Below are positions 8,455 through 15,449 of a DNA stretch of 64,000 nucleotides, piece by piece (positions within the stretch are counted from its first letter, which is position 1; the number at the start of each line of letters is the position of its first letter). The translations under genes and the position numbers were made by a program. Below the pieces are notes generated by a model. The model saw nothing but the letters and a program-made list of their open reading frames with translations. It was not told the origin of the DNA and did not search any database. The DNA is taken from assembly GCF_019049255.1 (NCBI RefSeq), contig NZ_JAGMUJ010000130.1:315973-379972 (forward strand). The letters run 5' to 3'. This DNA comes from Streptomyces sp. AC558_RSS880. GTDB lineage: Bacteria > Actinomycetota > Actinomycetes > Streptomycetales > Streptomycetaceae.

Positions 8455-9114
8455 ATGGGGTGGACCATGGCGAACGGGTCGCGGCACGTGGGCATGTCGA
8501 TGGTGGGCGCGCTGGTCCTGTCGGGCGCGCTGGTCTCCTGCGGCACCGAGGACGGAACGGCGGGCTCCACCCCGCGGCCCTCCGCGTCCGCCGGACGGAC
8601 CGCCGGGGACTCCCCGCGCGACGCCGTCCCGAGCGACGCCGCCCGTTCCACGGACGACCGGTCCCCGACGGCCGCCGGACCCACGGACCGCTCGGCGTCC
8701 CGGTGCCGCACCGCCGAACTGAGCGCCGCCGTCGGCCGGATGGACCCGGGTGCGGGACAGCGCAACTTCCCCGTCGTACTGACGAACGTCTCCTCCCGCA
8801 CCTGCACCCTGTACGGCCATCCGGGCGCCGCCTTCGTGGACGCGGCCGGCGAGCAGCTGGGCCGGGACCCGAAGCGCACCCCCGGTGACCCGGCGACCGT
8901 CACCCTGGCGCCCGGCGCCAGTGCCTGGGCGGGGCTGCGCTACGCGAGCCCCGGCGTCAGCGGAGCCCGCGCGGCCACCCCGGCGGCGCTCCTCGTCACC
9001 CCACCGGACGAACGCGACCCCCTGAAGGTGCCGTGGAAGGCCGGTGCGGTCCCGGTGTCCGGCAACGCGTCCTCGGTGTTCCTCACGGTGCTGGAGCCGG
9101 GCACCGGGCCCTAG
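8455..9114 (+). CDS. DUF4232 lipoprotein
   Basis: 219 aa from ATG 8455; an in-frame ATG at 8467, with GGGGTGG before it, is an equal candidate. The N-terminal hydrophobic segment ends in a lipobox, LVSC (Cys29), so the protein is probably anchored on the outer face of the membrane. A low-complexity Ala/Ser/Thr/Pro linker follows. From about residue 83, CRTAELSAAVG to the end is a DUF4232 domain with the typical CTLYGHPGA and LAPGASAWAGL stretches. The role of this domain is not known. It is transcribed directly behind the SpoIIE-type gene and is probably cotranscribed. Confidence 0.8.
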   Translation: MGWTMANGSRHVGMSMVGALVLSGALVSCGTEDGTAGSTPRPSASAGRTAGDSPRDAVPSDAARSTDDRSPTAAGPTDRSASRCRTAELSAAVGRMDPGAGQRNFPVVLTNVSSRTCTLYGHPGAAFVDAAGEQLGRDPKRTPGDPATVTLAPGASAWAGLRYASPGVSGARAATPAALLVTPPDERDPLKVPWKAGAVPVSGNASSVFLTVLEPGTGP

Positions 9115-9121
9115 GGACCGC

Positions 9122-10090
9122 TCAGTGACCGGCGACCGGATGCGGGGCGTACGGCTGCTGGAGCTCCTCGAGCTCCTTGTCGGTCAGTTCGAGTTCGACG
9201 GCGGCCACGGCGTCCTCGATGTGGTGGGCCTTGGACGCGCCGACAATGGGTGCGGTGACCGTGTCCTGGTGGAGCAGCCAGGCGAGGGCGACCCGGGCGC
9301 GCGGTGCGCCGCGCCGTTCGGCGACGCGGGTGACCGCCTCGACGACGGCGCGGTCCCCTTCCTGGTACAGGGTGCTGCCGAACACGTCGGTGGCGCTGCG
9401 TCCGGTGGCGGCGTCCCAGTCCCGGGTGAGCCGGCCCCGGGCGAGCGGGCTCCAGGGCAGGACGCCCACGCCCTGGTCGGCGCAGAGCGGCAGCATCTCG
9501 CGCTCCTCCTCGCGGTAGAGGAGGTTGTAGTGGTTCTGCATGGACACGAACCGGGTCCAGCCGCGCAGTTCCGCCGTGTACTGCGCCTTGGAGAACTGCC
9601 AGGCGTACATCGAACTGGCCCCGATGTAGCGCACCTTGCCCGCCTTGACGACGTCGTGCAGCGCCTCCATCGTCTCCTCGACCGGGGTGTCGGGGTCCCA
9701 GCGGTGGATCTGGTACAGGTCGACGTAGTCGGTGCCGAGACGGGTGAGGCTGTGGTCCAGCTCGGTCATGATCGCCTTGCGGGACAGGCCGCCGCCGTTG
9801 GGTCCGGGCCGCATCCGGCCGTGCACCTTCGTGGCGAGCACGATGTCGTCCCGGCGGGCGAAGTCGCGCAGCGCCCGGCCGACGATCTCCTCGCTGGTGC
9901 CGTCCGAGTAGACGTTCGCGGTGTCGAAGAAGGTGATGCCCGCCTCCAGCGCCTGCCGGATCAGCGGACGGGACGCCTCCTCGTCGAGGGTCCACTCGTG
10001 CGTGCCGCGGCCGGGCACGCCGTAGGTCATGCACCCCAGACAGATCCGCGACACGTCCAGGCCCGTCGAACCGAGCTTCACGTACTGCAT
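9122..10090 (-). CDS. Aldo/keto reductase
   Basis: 322 aa, a full-length NADPH-dependent aldo/keto reductase of the bacterial YghZ/AKR11-14-like group. The catalytic tetrad is visible: Asp in FFDTANVYS, Tyr in the same stretch, Lys in VLATKVHG and His in YQIHRWD. The cofactor phosphate loop is near IVGASKAHHIEDAV. These enzymes reduce aldehydes and ketones in the cytoplasm; the substrate cannot be told. It is convergent with the DUF4232 gene (7 nt gap) and divergent from the LysE gene. Confidence 0.9.
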   Translation of the reverse strand: MQYVKLGSTGLDVSRICLGCMTYGVPGRGTHEWTLDEEASRPLIRQALEAGITFFDTANVYSDGTSEEIVGRALRDFARRDDIVLATKVHGRMRPGPNGGGLSRKAIMTELDHSLTRLGTDYVDLYQIHRWDPDTPVEETMEALHDVVKAGKVRYIGASSMYAWQFSKAQYTAELRGWTRFVSMQNHYNLLYREEEREMLPLCADQGVGVLPWSPLARGRLTRDWDAATGRSATDVFGSTLYQEGDRAVVEAVTRVAERRGAPRARVALAWLLHQDTVTAPIVGASKAHHIEDAVAAVELELTDKELEELQQPYAPHPVAGH

Positions 10091-10341
10091 CGTTGCTGCT
10101 CCTGTCGCCTGGAAGGGTTGTTGCCAGGAGGAGCGTACGTGTCGGTGCCCGCTCGAAGCCGGGCGCCGGACGCGGACCGCCGCCGTCCGGGGGCGGAAAA
10201 CCGATTGCCCGCCCCGGCCGGAAGGCCCCAGGATCCTGCCATGTTCACGAGCCCTCTCCCGCTGCCGTTGTCCGCCACCGCCCCCGCGGCGGGCCGGCGG
10301 CAGCAGCCCGGCTCCCGGGGAGGACCGACGCCGCCGCGCTC

Positions 10342-10974
10342 ATGACGGCCGCCCTGCTCGCGGGACTGCTCGCCGGTTACGGCATCGCCGTCCCCGTGGG
10401 TGCCGTCGGGACCTACCTGGTCTCCCTCACCGCCCGCACCACCCTGCGCACCGGAGTCTGCGCGGCCCTCGGCGTCGCCACGGCCGACGGGCTGTACGCC
10501 CTCGCGGCCGCACTCGGCGGTTCGGCCCTCGCGTCGGCGCTGGAACCGGTCCTGGAGCCGATGCGGTGGGTCTGTGTGCTGGTGCTGCTCGCGCTGGCAG
10601 TGCGGGGCGCGGCCGGCGCCGTACGCCGCTACCGGGGGCGGCGGCTCGCCGCCCGCACCGGAGCCGCTCCCCCGGGCGCCGCCCGCGCCTACCTGTCGCT
10701 GCTCGGGATCACCCTGCTGAACCCCACCACCGTGATCTACTTCGCGGCACTCGTGTTCGGCTCCCGGAGCGGGGAGGCGGCCGGGCCCCTGGAGCAGGCC
10801 GTGTTCGTGACGGCGGCCTTCGCCGCGTCCGCGAGCTGGCAGGTGCTGCTCGCCGGCGGCGGCGCGCTGCTGGGCCGGGCGCTGACCGGTCACCGGGGCC
10901 GGCTGGTGACCTCGCTGGTGGCGTCCGGGGTGATGACGGCCCTTGCGGTCCACATGGCGGTGGCGCCCGCCTGA
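10342..10974 (+). CDS. LysE-family amino-acid/metabolite exporter
   Basis: 210 aa. ATG 10342 is the only plausible start before the first membrane span; the upstream frame is open but has no signal. About six hydrophobic segments are visible. The N-terminus AGLLAGYGIAVPVGAVGTYLV has the glycine/proline-rich first span of LysE/RhtB exporters, and LLGITLLNPTTVIYFAAL is the conserved NP motif of span 4. Members export basic amino acids, homoserine or other small metabolites; the substrate here is open. The 250-bp region upstream is shared with the divergent aldo/keto reductase gene and shows no clear operator. Confidence 0.85.
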   Translation: MTAALLAGLLAGYGIAVPVGAVGTYLVSLTARTTLRTGVCAALGVATADGLYALAAALGGSALASALEPVLEPMRWVCVLVLLALAVRGAAGAVRRYRGRRLAARTGAAPPGAARAYLSLLGITLLNPTTVIYFAALVFGSRSGEAAGPLEQAVFVTAAFAASASWQVLLAGGGALLGRALTGHRGRLVTSLVASGVMTALAVHMAVAPA

Positions 10975-11089
10975 CGGCCCGTGGGATTCCGGTCCTCGTG
11001 CCGGAGCCGGACGGGCAGCAGGGGCGAGTCCCGGAAAAGTTTTCCGCGTTCCGGTGTGCATGAAGCGTCGGCATCCGGGCACGCGTGGT

Positions 11090-12124
11090 TCAGGCCCCGC
11101 CGCGTTCCCCCGTCGCGGCGGGGCTTTCCCATGCCTCCCGCGCCTCCGGGGCCCCCCGCTCGGTGACGTCGAGGAAGACTTGTTCCGCCTCGGGCACCGC
11201 ACGGGCGATGGACCGCTTGATGCGTACGGCGACCTCCTCCACCCGCTCGCTGTCCATACCGGGCACCAGGTCGACGCGGGCGGCCACCAGGGCGGTGTCC
11301 AGGCCCGTCTTCATGGTGAAGAGCGCCTCCACGCTGTCGATCTCGGGCTGCTCGCACAGCAGCTCCCGGATCCGGTTGCTCGCCTCCGGGTCGGCGGCCT
11401 CGCCGATCAGCTGGTCACGGGCGTCGCGGCCGAGCCGGAAGGCGACGTAGACCAGCAACGCGCCGATGGCGAGCGAGGCGGACGCCTCCCACACCACCTG
11501 TCCGGTGACCATGTGCAGCGCCATGCCCACGACGGCCAGGGTGACGCCGACCACCGCGGTGCCGTCCTCGGCGACCACCGTGCGCAGCGCCGGATCACGC
11601 AGTCCGCCGCCCAGGCCGCCCTGCCGGCGTACCTGGTACAGGGCGCGCAGCAGGGAGCCGCCCTCGGCGAGCAGGGCGACGCCGAGCACGACCAGTCCGG
11701 CGACGTAGCCGCCCAGGTCCTCCTCGGCCCCGTTCCTGAGCGCCTCGACGCCCTGGTAGAACGAGAAGCAGCCGCCCATCACGAAGATCCCGACGGCCGC
11801 GAGCAGCGACCAGAAGAACCGCTCCTTGCCGTAGCCGAACGGGTGACGGCGGTCGGCCGGGCGACGGCTGCGCCGCAGCGCGGCCAGCAGGAACACTTCG
11901 TTCAGGCTGTCGGCGACCGAGTGCGCCGCTTCCGACAGCAACGCCGGGGAGGACGCGGCCAGTCCGCCGACGGCCTTGGCGACGGCGATCACCAGATTGG
12001 CCGCGAGCGCCACCAGCACGGTGATCCGGGTTCTGCGATCCGATCGAGTACTCACCCTCGGCCGATTGCCCCGGTCGGCCCAGGCCATACCGTGCCGTCG
12101 GCGGAAAACGGGGAACGCGGTCAC
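11090..12124 (-). CDS. Cation diffusion facilitator (ZnT9-like CDF) transporter
   Basis: 344 aa from GTG 12124; internal starts at ATG 12085-12090 or the GTG before STRSDRR are possible because no start has a strong site. Six membrane spans are followed by a cytoplasmic ferredoxin-like domain (about 255-330). Span 2 has the metal-site motif HSVADSLNE (HxxxD). Span 5 has VVAEDGTAVVG, so the usual second HxxxD is replaced by Glu-Asp, as in the SLC30A9/ZnT9-like subgroup. The loop RHPFGYGKERFFWSL is conserved in that subgroup. It probably exports Zn(II) or a similar metal in exchange for protons. Confidence 0.85.
   Translation of the reverse strand: MTAFPVFRRRHGMAWADRGNRPRVSTRSDRRTRITVLVALAANLVIAVAKAVGGLAASSPALLSEAAHSVADSLNEVFLLAALRRSRRPADRRHPFGYGKERFFWSLLAAVGIFVMGGCFSFYQGVEALRNGAEEDLGGYVAGLVVLGVALLAEGGSLLRALYQVRRQGGLGGGLRDPALRTVVAEDGTAVVGVTLAVVGMALHMVTGQVVWEASASLAIGALLVYVAFRLGRDARDQLIGEAADPEASNRIRELLCEQPEIDSVEALFTMKTGLDTALVAARVDLVPGMDSERVEEVAVRIKRSIARAVPEAEQVFLDVTERGAPEAREAWESPAATGERGGA
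11095..11123 (+). terminator. Hairpin with TTCCCCC loop after lysE-type gene
   Basis: A 10-bp perfect stem (CCCCGCCGCG / CGCGGCGGGG) with a TTCCCCCGT loop, followed by CTTTCCC on the plus strand. It lies 120 bp past the LysE gene and within the last codons of the convergent CDF gene. The loop and right arm share 14 identical bases with the hairpin at 25372-25403. Confidence 0.5.
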
Positions 12125-12156
12125 AGGGACATCCGATCGGCGACGAGGAGGGCACC

Positions 12157-13182
12157 ATGGGCCGCGACGACGGGGGCGGCGGCAACAGTTCGTACGGCAG
12201 GAAGAAGTTCAAGAGGTCGAAGGCCCACTTCGCGGACCGGATCACGGCGGACGGGCGGGACGGGTGGCCGGTGGAGGCCGGGCGGTACCGGCTCGTGGTG
12301 AGCCGCGCCTGCCCGTGGGCGAGCCGGGCGCTGGTGTCCCGGCGGCTGCTCGGGCTGGAGGACGCGCTCTCCCTGGCCGTCACGGACCCGGTCCAGGACG
12401 ACCGGAGCTGGCGCTTCACCCTGGATCCGGACGGCCGCGACCCGGTGCTCGGCATCCGGTACCTGAGCGAGGCGTACGACCGGCGCGAGACGGAGTACCC
12501 GGGCGGGGTGAGTGTGCCGGCGGTCGTGGACGTGCCCAGCGGGAAACTGGTCACCAACGACTACCAGCAGATCACCCTGGACCTCGCCACCGAGTGGACG
12601 GCCCTGCACCGCGAGGGGGCGCCCGACCTGTATCCGCGGGCGCGGCGCGAGGAGATCGACGCGGTGACGGACGACGTCTTCCAGGACGTCAACAACGGCG
12701 TGTACCGGGCGGGCTTCGCCACGGACCAGGAGGAGTACGAGGCCGCGTGCACGGCCCTGTTCCGGCGGCTGGAGCTGCTGGCGGGGCGGCTGGAGCGGCA
12801 GCGGTACCTGGTCGGCGACACCATCACCGAGGCGGACATCCGGCTGTTCACCACGCTGGTGCGGTTCGACGCGGTGTACCACGGCCACTTCAAGTGCAAC
12901 CGGTGGAAGCTGACGGAGAACCGGGTGCTGTGGGCGTACGCCCGCGACCTGTACCAGACGCCCGGCTTCGGCGACACCGTGGACTTCGACCACATCAAGC
13001 GGCACTACTACCGGGTGCACACCGGCATCAACCCCTCCGGCATCGTGCCCCTCGGTCCCGACCTGTCCGGCTGGACGGCGCCCCACCACCGGGAGGAGCT
13101 GGGCGGCCGGCCGTTCGGGGAGGGCACTCCGCCCGGTCCGGTGCGGGCCGGCGAGGAGGTGCCGGCGCCGGGCCGCCCCTGA
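12157..13182 (+). CDS. Xi-class glutathione transferase / glutathionyl-hydroquinone reductase family (YqjG/ECM4-like)
   Basis: 341 aa, start ATG 12157 with GAGGAGGG upstream. The thioredoxin-like N-terminal domain carries the catalytic Cys in SRACPWASRALV (C-P-W-A), the mark of glutathionyl-(hydro)quinone reductases. The helical C-terminal domain has GDTITEADIRLFTTLVRFDAVYHGHFKCN, typical of the family. In other bacteria these reduce glutathionyl-quinones using glutathione. Streptomyces use mycothiol instead, so the thiol partner here is probably mycothiol (inference). It is followed 71 bp later by a small membrane-protein gene. Confidence 0.9.
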   Translation: MGRDDGGGGNSSYGRKKFKRSKAHFADRITADGRDGWPVEAGRYRLVVSRACPWASRALVSRRLLGLEDALSLAVTDPVQDDRSWRFTLDPDGRDPVLGIRYLSEAYDRRETEYPGGVSVPAVVDVPSGKLVTNDYQQITLDLATEWTALHREGAPDLYPRARREEIDAVTDDVFQDVNNGVYRAGFATDQEEYEAACTALFRRLELLAGRLERQRYLVGDTITEADIRLFTTLVRFDAVYHGHFKCNRWKLTENRVLWAYARDLYQTPGFGDTVDFDHIKRHYYRVHTGINPSGIVPLGPDLSGWTAPHHREELGGRPFGEGTPPGPVRAGEEVPAPGRP

Positions 13183-13253
13183 CCGCCCCGGCCCGACGAT
13201 CCACCGACGATCCATCCACCGACGAGACGACGCAGCCGACCTAGGAGATCCAC

Positions 13254-13565
13254 GTGGCGAAGAAGAGCAAGAAGGCGAAGAAGAAGCTGCCCATGGCGTA
13301 CAAGCCGATCGGCTTCGTGCTGGGCTGGACCAGCGGCACCGTGGCGGGGATGGCGTTCCAGAAGACCTGGAAGGTGATCCGGCACGAGGACAACGCGCCG
13401 GACGCGCTGGACCGGGACCGCCGCTGGGGGGAGATCCTGCTGGCCGCGGCGATCCAGGGCGCCATCTTCGCGGTGGTGCGCAGTGCCGTGGACCGGGCCG
13501 GCGCCAAGGCCATCGAACGCTCCACCGGCACCTGGCCGGTCCCGGACAAGGGCGGCCGCGACTGA
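13254..13565 (+). CDS. DUF4235 small membrane protein
   Basis: 103 aa, start GTG 13254 after CTAGGAGATCCAC. A Lys-rich N-terminus (KKSKKAKKK) is followed by two membrane segments (about 15-35 and 60-82) separated by a charged loop, ending in a hydrophilic tail. The pattern YKPIGFVLGWTSGTVAGMAFQKTWKVI and WGEILLAAAIQGAIFAVVRSAVDRAGA is the DUF4235 family, common in actinobacteria and of unknown function. It may be cotranscribed with the preceding glutathione transferase. Confidence 0.85.
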   Translation: MAKKSKKAKKKLPMAYKPIGFVLGWTSGTVAGMAFQKTWKVIRHEDNAPDALDRDRRWGEILLAAAIQGAIFAVVRSAVDRAGAKAIERSTGTWPVPDKGGRD

Positions 13566-13586
13566 CGCGTCCGTACGTACGGCCGG

Positions 13587-13608
13587 CCCGCCGTCCCCCG
13601 ACGGCGGG
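13587..13608. terminator. Bidirectional terminator hairpin
   Basis: A perfect 9-bp stem (CCCGCCGTC / GACGGCGGG) with a CCCC loop fills the gap between the convergent DUF4235 and VOC genes and ends right at the VOC stop codon. Confidence 0.65.
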
Positions 13609-14001
13609 TCAGCCCTGTTTGGGCGCCGTCGACGTGCCCCGGCGGACGGTGAAGGAGTGGCCCGCCGGGTCGGCGTAGCCGCGTTCCCCGGTGGGTCCCG
13701 AGGCGTCGCCCGCCTCCATCGGGCGCCCGCCGAGGCCCACGATCAGGCGTTCCACCGCGTCCAGGTCGTCCACCACGAACTCCAGGTGCGCCTGGAGGGA
13801 GTTCTCCGGGCGGGGCCAGCTCGGGGCGGTCGCGTTCACGTCGCGGCGCAGCGCCAGGCGGAAACCGTCGGCGGCCCGGATCTCCACCCGGTTGACGTGG
13901 GCGTCGACGTCCTGCGCCCCCAGCAACTCCTTGTAGAACTCGGCGAGTTTCTCGGGCTCGGCACAGTCGAGCACCACCACTCCGGCCGTCACCAGGGTCA
14001 T
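13609..14001 (-). CDS. VOC (glyoxalase/bleomycin-resistance-like) family protein
   Basis: 130 aa. ATG 14001 is preceded by GAGGAGGAGAC. Two beta-alpha-beta-beta-beta modules are visible: VTAGVVVLDCAEPEKLAEFYKELLGA and LQAHLEFVVDDLDAVERLIVGLGG, the latter leading to RGYADPAGHSFTV. This is the vicinal oxygen chelate fold, which contains glyoxalases, ring-cleaving dioxygenases and antibiotic-binding proteins. No substrate can be assigned from the sequence. The gene stands alone and is divergent from the terpene synthase gene 325 bp away. Confidence 0.85.
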   Translation of the reverse strand: MTLVTAGVVVLDCAEPEKLAEFYKELLGAQDVDAHVNRVEIRAADGFRLALRRDVNATAPSWPRPENSLQAHLEFVVDDLDAVERLIVGLGGRPMEAGDASGPTGERGYADPAGHSFTVRRGTSTAPKQG

Positions 14002-14217
14002 GTCTCCTCCTCGGGAGTCCGGGGCGCGGGGCGCTCCCGCCCCGCCCTGTACGTGACACCTGTCCCCGCTCGCCGGATTCAACCGGGGTCCGTGGCAGGC
14101 GACTTCCGGGGGGCGTGTGAGCGTACGCGCCCCGACTGTCCCGTGCAGTAACGAAGATCACCAACCGTCACGGTGCGGATTTTTCGATCTTGGGGCATCC
14201 TCGTAGCGCTTGCCGAT

Positions 14218-14241
14218 TCAACTTCCGTATGGGGAAGTCGA
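14218..14241. promoter_or_regulatory. Inverted repeat upstream of the terpene synthase gene (possible operator)
   Basis: TCAACTTCC, a 6-nt spacer (GTATGG) and GGAAGTCGA form a 9-bp inverted repeat with one mismatch, 85 bp before the terpene synthase start, inside an AT-richer part of the 324-bp gap between the VOC and terpene genes. No other feature was seen in that gap. The cognate regulator is unknown. Confidence 0.4.
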
Positions 14242-14325
14242 GTTCGAGTGTGCGGGCGGTCGCCGTCACGGCCGTCCGCTCGCAGGGCGGGGGGACTCTG
14301 CGTTCCGTCTCCCGAAAGGAAACAC

Positions 14326-15357
14326 ATGTCCCAGGACGTCCGGTTCGATCTCCCCTTCGACACCCCCGTCAGCGACCATCTGGAGTACGCGCGGGCACGC
14401 CATCTGCGCTGGGTGCGGGAGATGGGACTGGTGCGCAGCCGGGCCGGCTTCGAGGAGTACCGGTCCTGGGACCTGCCCCAGGCCGCCGCCCGTACGTATC
14501 CCCACGCCTCGGCCGAGGACCTGGTCGTCCTGATGAACTGGTTCTCCCTCGCGTTCCTCTTCGACGACCAGTTCGACGCCGCGCGGCCCGACCGCGCCGA
14601 GCGCATAGCCGAGGTGGCCCGGGAACTGATCGTGACCCCGCTGCGGCCGGCGGGGAGCACACCCCGGGTCGCCTGTCCCATCACCCTGGCCTGGGCCCAG
14701 GTCTGGGCGCGCCTCTCGGATGGCATGTCCCTGACCTGGCAGACCCGGTTCGCGGCTTCCTGGGGGCGGTTCCTGGTGGCGCACTGCGAGGAGGTCGACC
14801 TGGCCGCCCGGGGGCTGGCCGGGACGCTCGGCCTGGACGAGTACGCGGCCTTCCGGCGCCGTACCGTCGGCATCCACCACAGCATCGACGCGGGCGAGCG
14901 CAGCCGCGGCTTCGAGGTCCCGGCGCAGGCGATGGCGCATCCGCTGATGGAGCGCCTGCGCGATCTGGCCGCGGACACCATCGGGTTCATGAACGACATC
15001 CACTCCTTCGAGCGGGAGCGCCGCCGCGGTGACGGTCACAACCTCATCGCCGTCCTGCACCGGGAGCGGGGCTGTTCCTGGGAGGAGGCCGCCGCCGAGG
15101 CGTACGGCATGACGACCGCCCGGCTGGCGGAGTACGTCGAACTGGAGGCGCGGGTGCCGCGGATGTGCGACGAGCTCGGGCTGGACGCGGACGAGCGCGA
15201 CCGGGTGCGCCGGGGTGTGGAGGCCATCCGGCACTGGATCAACGGCAACTACGAGTGGGCGCTGACCACCGGCCGGTACGCGGCGGCCAAGGAGGGCCCC
15301 GTGGCCACCGCGGAACAGGCCGGGCGGGGCTCCGTGGACGATCTGCTGACCGTGTGA
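14326..15357 (+). CDS. Class I terpene (probably sesquiterpene) synthase
   Basis: 343 aa, start ATG 14326 with AAAGGAAA upstream. All hallmarks of a bacterial class I cyclase are present: the aspartate-rich DDQFD at residues 80-84, the NSE triad N223-S227-E231 in NDIHSFERE, and the C-terminal Arg-Tyr pair in TTGRYA. These bind three Mg ions and the diphosphate of the prenyl substrate. Length and motif spacing fit sesquiterpene synthases acting on farnesyl diphosphate, but a diterpene substrate cannot be excluded and the product is unknown. It converges on the conservon P450 with only 69 bp between stops. Confidence 0.9.
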   Translation: MSQDVRFDLPFDTPVSDHLEYARARHLRWVREMGLVRSRAGFEEYRSWDLPQAAARTYPHASAEDLVVLMNWFSLAFLFDDQFDAARPDRAERIAEVARELIVTPLRPAGSTPRVACPITLAWAQVWARLSDGMSLTWQTRFAASWGRFLVAHCEEVDLAARGLAGTLGLDEYAAFRRRTVGIHHSIDAGERSRGFEVPAQAMAHPLMERLRDLAADTIGFMNDIHSFERERRRGDGHNLIAVLHRERGCSWEEAAAEAYGMTTARLAEYVELEARVPRMCDELGLDADERDRVRRGVEAIRHWINGNYEWALTTGRYAAAKEGPVATAEQAGRGSVDDLLTV

Positions 15358-15369
15358 GACGGCCGTGCT

Positions 15370-15390
15370 GCCCGGCCACCGGGGCCGGGC
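15370..15390. terminator. Hairpin between terpene synthase and P450 genes
   Basis: A perfect 8-bp stem (GCCCGGCC / GGCCGGGC) with an ACCGG loop lies 13 bp past the terpene synthase stop and 37 bp past the P450 stop. It probably ends both convergent transcripts. Confidence 0.55.
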
Positions 15391-15391
15391 G

Positions 15392-15449
15392 GCGACGTCA
15401 CCCGCCGAACTCGACGGGCAGCGACGTCACCCGCCGAACTCGACGGGCA
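15392..15449. repeat. 29-bp perfect tandem duplication spanning the P450 stop codon
   Basis: Bases 15392-15420 are repeated exactly at 15421-15449. The unit contains the last six codons and the stop of the P450 (PVEFGG then TGA), so a second, non-used copy of the gene end lies downstream of the real stop. Twenty-nine is not a multiple of three, so the second copy is not in frame. Confidence 0.95.
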
